DNA of 64,000 nt from Flavobacterium lacus (GTDB lineage Bacteria > Bacteroidota > Bacteroidia > Flavobacteriales > Flavobacteriaceae): assembly GCF_003268815.1 (NCBI RefSeq), contig NZ_QLSV01000003.1, forward strand, positions 186,001-250,000, given 5' to 3'. The position numbers and the translations under genes are program-made. Below the pieces are notes generated by a model. The model was not told the DNA's origin, did not search any database, and saw only the letters and a list, made by a program, of their open reading frames with translations. This document shows positions 62,679 through 64,000 of the stretch, one piece after another (position 1 is the first letter of the stretch; each line of letters begins with the position of its first letter).

Positions 62679-64000
62679 ATGAAGAAAATTCTACTAGTAT
62701 TGATAATAATTCAATGTTCGTTTGCTTTTGCTCAGTTTAATTCAACCGCTCCTTGGATGGATACGGTTCAGAATAGCGACGATAAGGAAGCAACGATAGA
62801 TGAAATCAAAACAGCTTTTGAGGCCTATTGGCAGGATAAAAATCATGAAGCCAGAGGGAGTGGTTACAAACCTTTCATGCGTTGGGAAACTCATTGGCGA
62901 AATAAGGTTGATGAAAACGGAAACCTAATGACACCTGCTCAAATGTGGGAAGCATGGAATCAAAAACGAGAAAGACTTTTGAGTCGAAACGAAGTATTGA
63001 ACGACCTTAGCAATTGGCAACCTTTAGGGCCTTTTAATCATATTAACACGGGTTCCTGGTCGTCCGGACAAGGAAGGGTGAATGTGGTGGTAGTGGACCC
63101 AAACAATGCCAACACCGTTTACATTGGTGCACCGGCCGGAGGAATTTGGAAATCTACTGATGCTGGTCAAAACTGGACTCCGTTATCGGATTATTTACCG
63201 CAAATTGGCGTTTCAGGTATCGCAATAGACCATACTAATTCTGACATTATATATATAGCTACGGGCGATAAAGATGCCAGTGATACATATTCAATAGGTG
63301 TTTTAAAATCAATTGATGGAGGCCAAACCTGGAACACAACCGGTTTAACGTTTAACAACACATCCACAGTAGCAGCAGATATGTTTATGCACCCAAATGA
63401 CCCATTAACACTTTGGGTAGCCACCAGTGCTGGTCTTTTTAAAACCTCTAATGGCGGAATAACTTGGACAAACAACCTTAACGGAAATGTGAAAGATTTA
63501 AAACTAAAACCGGGCAATCCAAACATTGTTTATGCGGTTACTAACAATCGTTTTTATCGTTCAACCAATGGAGGAAATAGCTTTACTATGATTACTTCCG
63601 GCATGCCAGCCAATTCTGGACGTCTAATTATTGATGTAACGCCTGCTAATCCGGAATATGTGTATGTGTTGAGTGCCAGAACAAATTGGAGTCATCAAGG
63701 ACTTTATAAATCAACTAATTCGGGAATTAATTTCAGCATGACGCAAAATACTGTTGATATTTTTGAAGCAAATCAAGCTTGGTTCGATTTAGCTTTGGCC
63801 GTTTCAGATACAAATCCGGAAGAGGTTTATACCGGCGTTTTAAACATTTGGAAGTCATCTGATGGAGGTAATAATTTTACTAAAATAAATAGTTGGTCAA
63901 ACCCTTTTCAAGCGACTTATACACACGCAGATATCCATTTTTTACGTTTTTATAACGGCATCTTATACTGTGGTAGTGATGGGGGCGTTTATGTTTCAGA
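62679..64000 (+). CDS. Secreted BNR/sortilin-like repeat protein, 5' part
   Basis: The first 440 codons of an open frame that runs off the window. A signal peptide (1-18, ending FAQ) precedes a linker (to about 110) and then BNR/Asp-box-type beta-propeller repeats: IWKSTDAGQNWTPL, VLKSIDGGQTWNTTG, LFKTSNGGITWTNN, FYRSTNGGNSFTMI and IWKSSDGGNNFTKI. The family is typical of exo-alpha-sialidase-fold or Vps10-like exported proteins; many flavobacterial members end in a T9SS sorting domain, which cannot be checked here. Confidence 0.88.
   Translation, partial: MKKILLVLIIIQCSFAFAQFNSTAPWMDTVQNSDDKEATIDEIKTAFEAYWQDKNHEARGSGYKPFMRWETHWRNKVDENGNLMTPAQMWEAWNQKRERLLSRNEVLNDLSNWQPLGPFNHINTGSWSSGQGRVNVVVVDPNNANTVYIGAPAGGIWKSTDAGQNWTPLSDYLPQIGVSGIAIDHTNSDIIYIATGDKDASDTYSIGVLKSIDGGQTWNTTGLTFNNTSTVAADMFMHPNDPLTLWVATSAGLFKTSNGGITWTNNLNGNVKDLKLKPGNPNIVYAVTNNRFYRSTNGGNSFTMITSGMPANSGRLIIDVTPANPEYVYVLSARTNWSHQGLYKSTNSGINFSMTQNTVDIFEANQAWFDLALAVSDTNPEEVYTGVLNIWKSSDGGNNFTKINSWSNPFQATYTHADIHFLRFYNGILYCGSDGGVYVS

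Overview
The window comes from a low-GC member of the Bacteroidota, almost certainly Flavobacteriaceae (Flavobacterium or a close relative). The support is: a gliding-motility lipoprotein gene (gldH); a secreted subtilase with a C-terminal type IX secretion (Por) sorting domain; a split ATP synthase operon that ends at atpG with no atpD; two-domain SusC/FecA-style TonB receptors; many short lipoproteins; and repeated TAnnTTTG -7 boxes with little Shine-Dalgarno sequence, as is usual in this phylum. No tRNA, rRNA, CRISPR array, transposase or integrase gene was recognised by eye. The window is mostly core chromosome with a few accessory inserts.

Layout. 1-4.1 kb: atpBEFHAG, with hairpins between atpE/atpF and atpA/atpG. 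4.1-5.2 kb: a YwqK/MORN-type lipoprotein gene lying between the true atpG 3' end and a second, synonymously diverged copy of that 3' end, which looks like a small integrated segment. 5.2-7.6 kb: S9 peptidase, followed by a repeat-rich spacer. 7.8-15.2 kb: a forward block of GNAT acetyltransferase, lipoprotein, Wzx-like flippase, dut, nucleotidyltransferase, TPR protein, DUF4292 lipoprotein and EnvC-like murein hydrolase activator, i.e. cell-envelope assembly. 15.2-20.6 kb: thioesterase, HU-CCDC81/SPOR protein, dprA, trpS and a PlsC acyltransferase. 20.6-31.2 kb: amtB, gapN, hemF, hemB, a c-type cytochrome, an OmpR-type two-component system, a DUF1573 protein, a small XRE regulator with a membrane partner and a visible operator, and a PolB-like exonuclease. 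31.2-44.5 kb: T9SS subtilase, double-NBD ABC ATPase, two lipid/secreted hypotheticals, ketoacid CoA-transferase, PBP1A, gldH, ricT and trhO.

44.6-49.3 kb is the most unusual part. It holds an 80-residue Tat-exported lipoprotein whose mature part is almost only YYDDG pentapeptides, followed after 17 nt by a TTG-started protein that fuses a GT4-like and a GT9-like glycosyltransferase, then a bacilliredoxin and a DUF4143 ATPase bordered by 32-bp tandem repeats. 49.3-55.6 kb and 59.4-61.8 kb form a metal-uptake set: two TonB receptors, a DtxR/MntR-type regulator, a ZIP transporter, a 42-residue FeoB-associated Cys-rich membrane protein, and feoAB. TTTAG-containing motifs sit on or next to the promoters of both receptor genes and feoA, so a shared metal-dependent repressor is plausible. 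55.9-58.8 kb: a 51-residue lipoprotein, a lipoprotein-type TPR histidine kinase and its response regulator. 61.9-64.0 kb: an SCO copper chaperone and the 5' part of a large secreted BNR-repeat protein that runs off the window.

Five dispersed REP-like or palindromic intergenic sequences and two duplicated gene 3' ends suggest past small insertions into intergenic regions. All functional calls rest on reading motifs; no database search was run.
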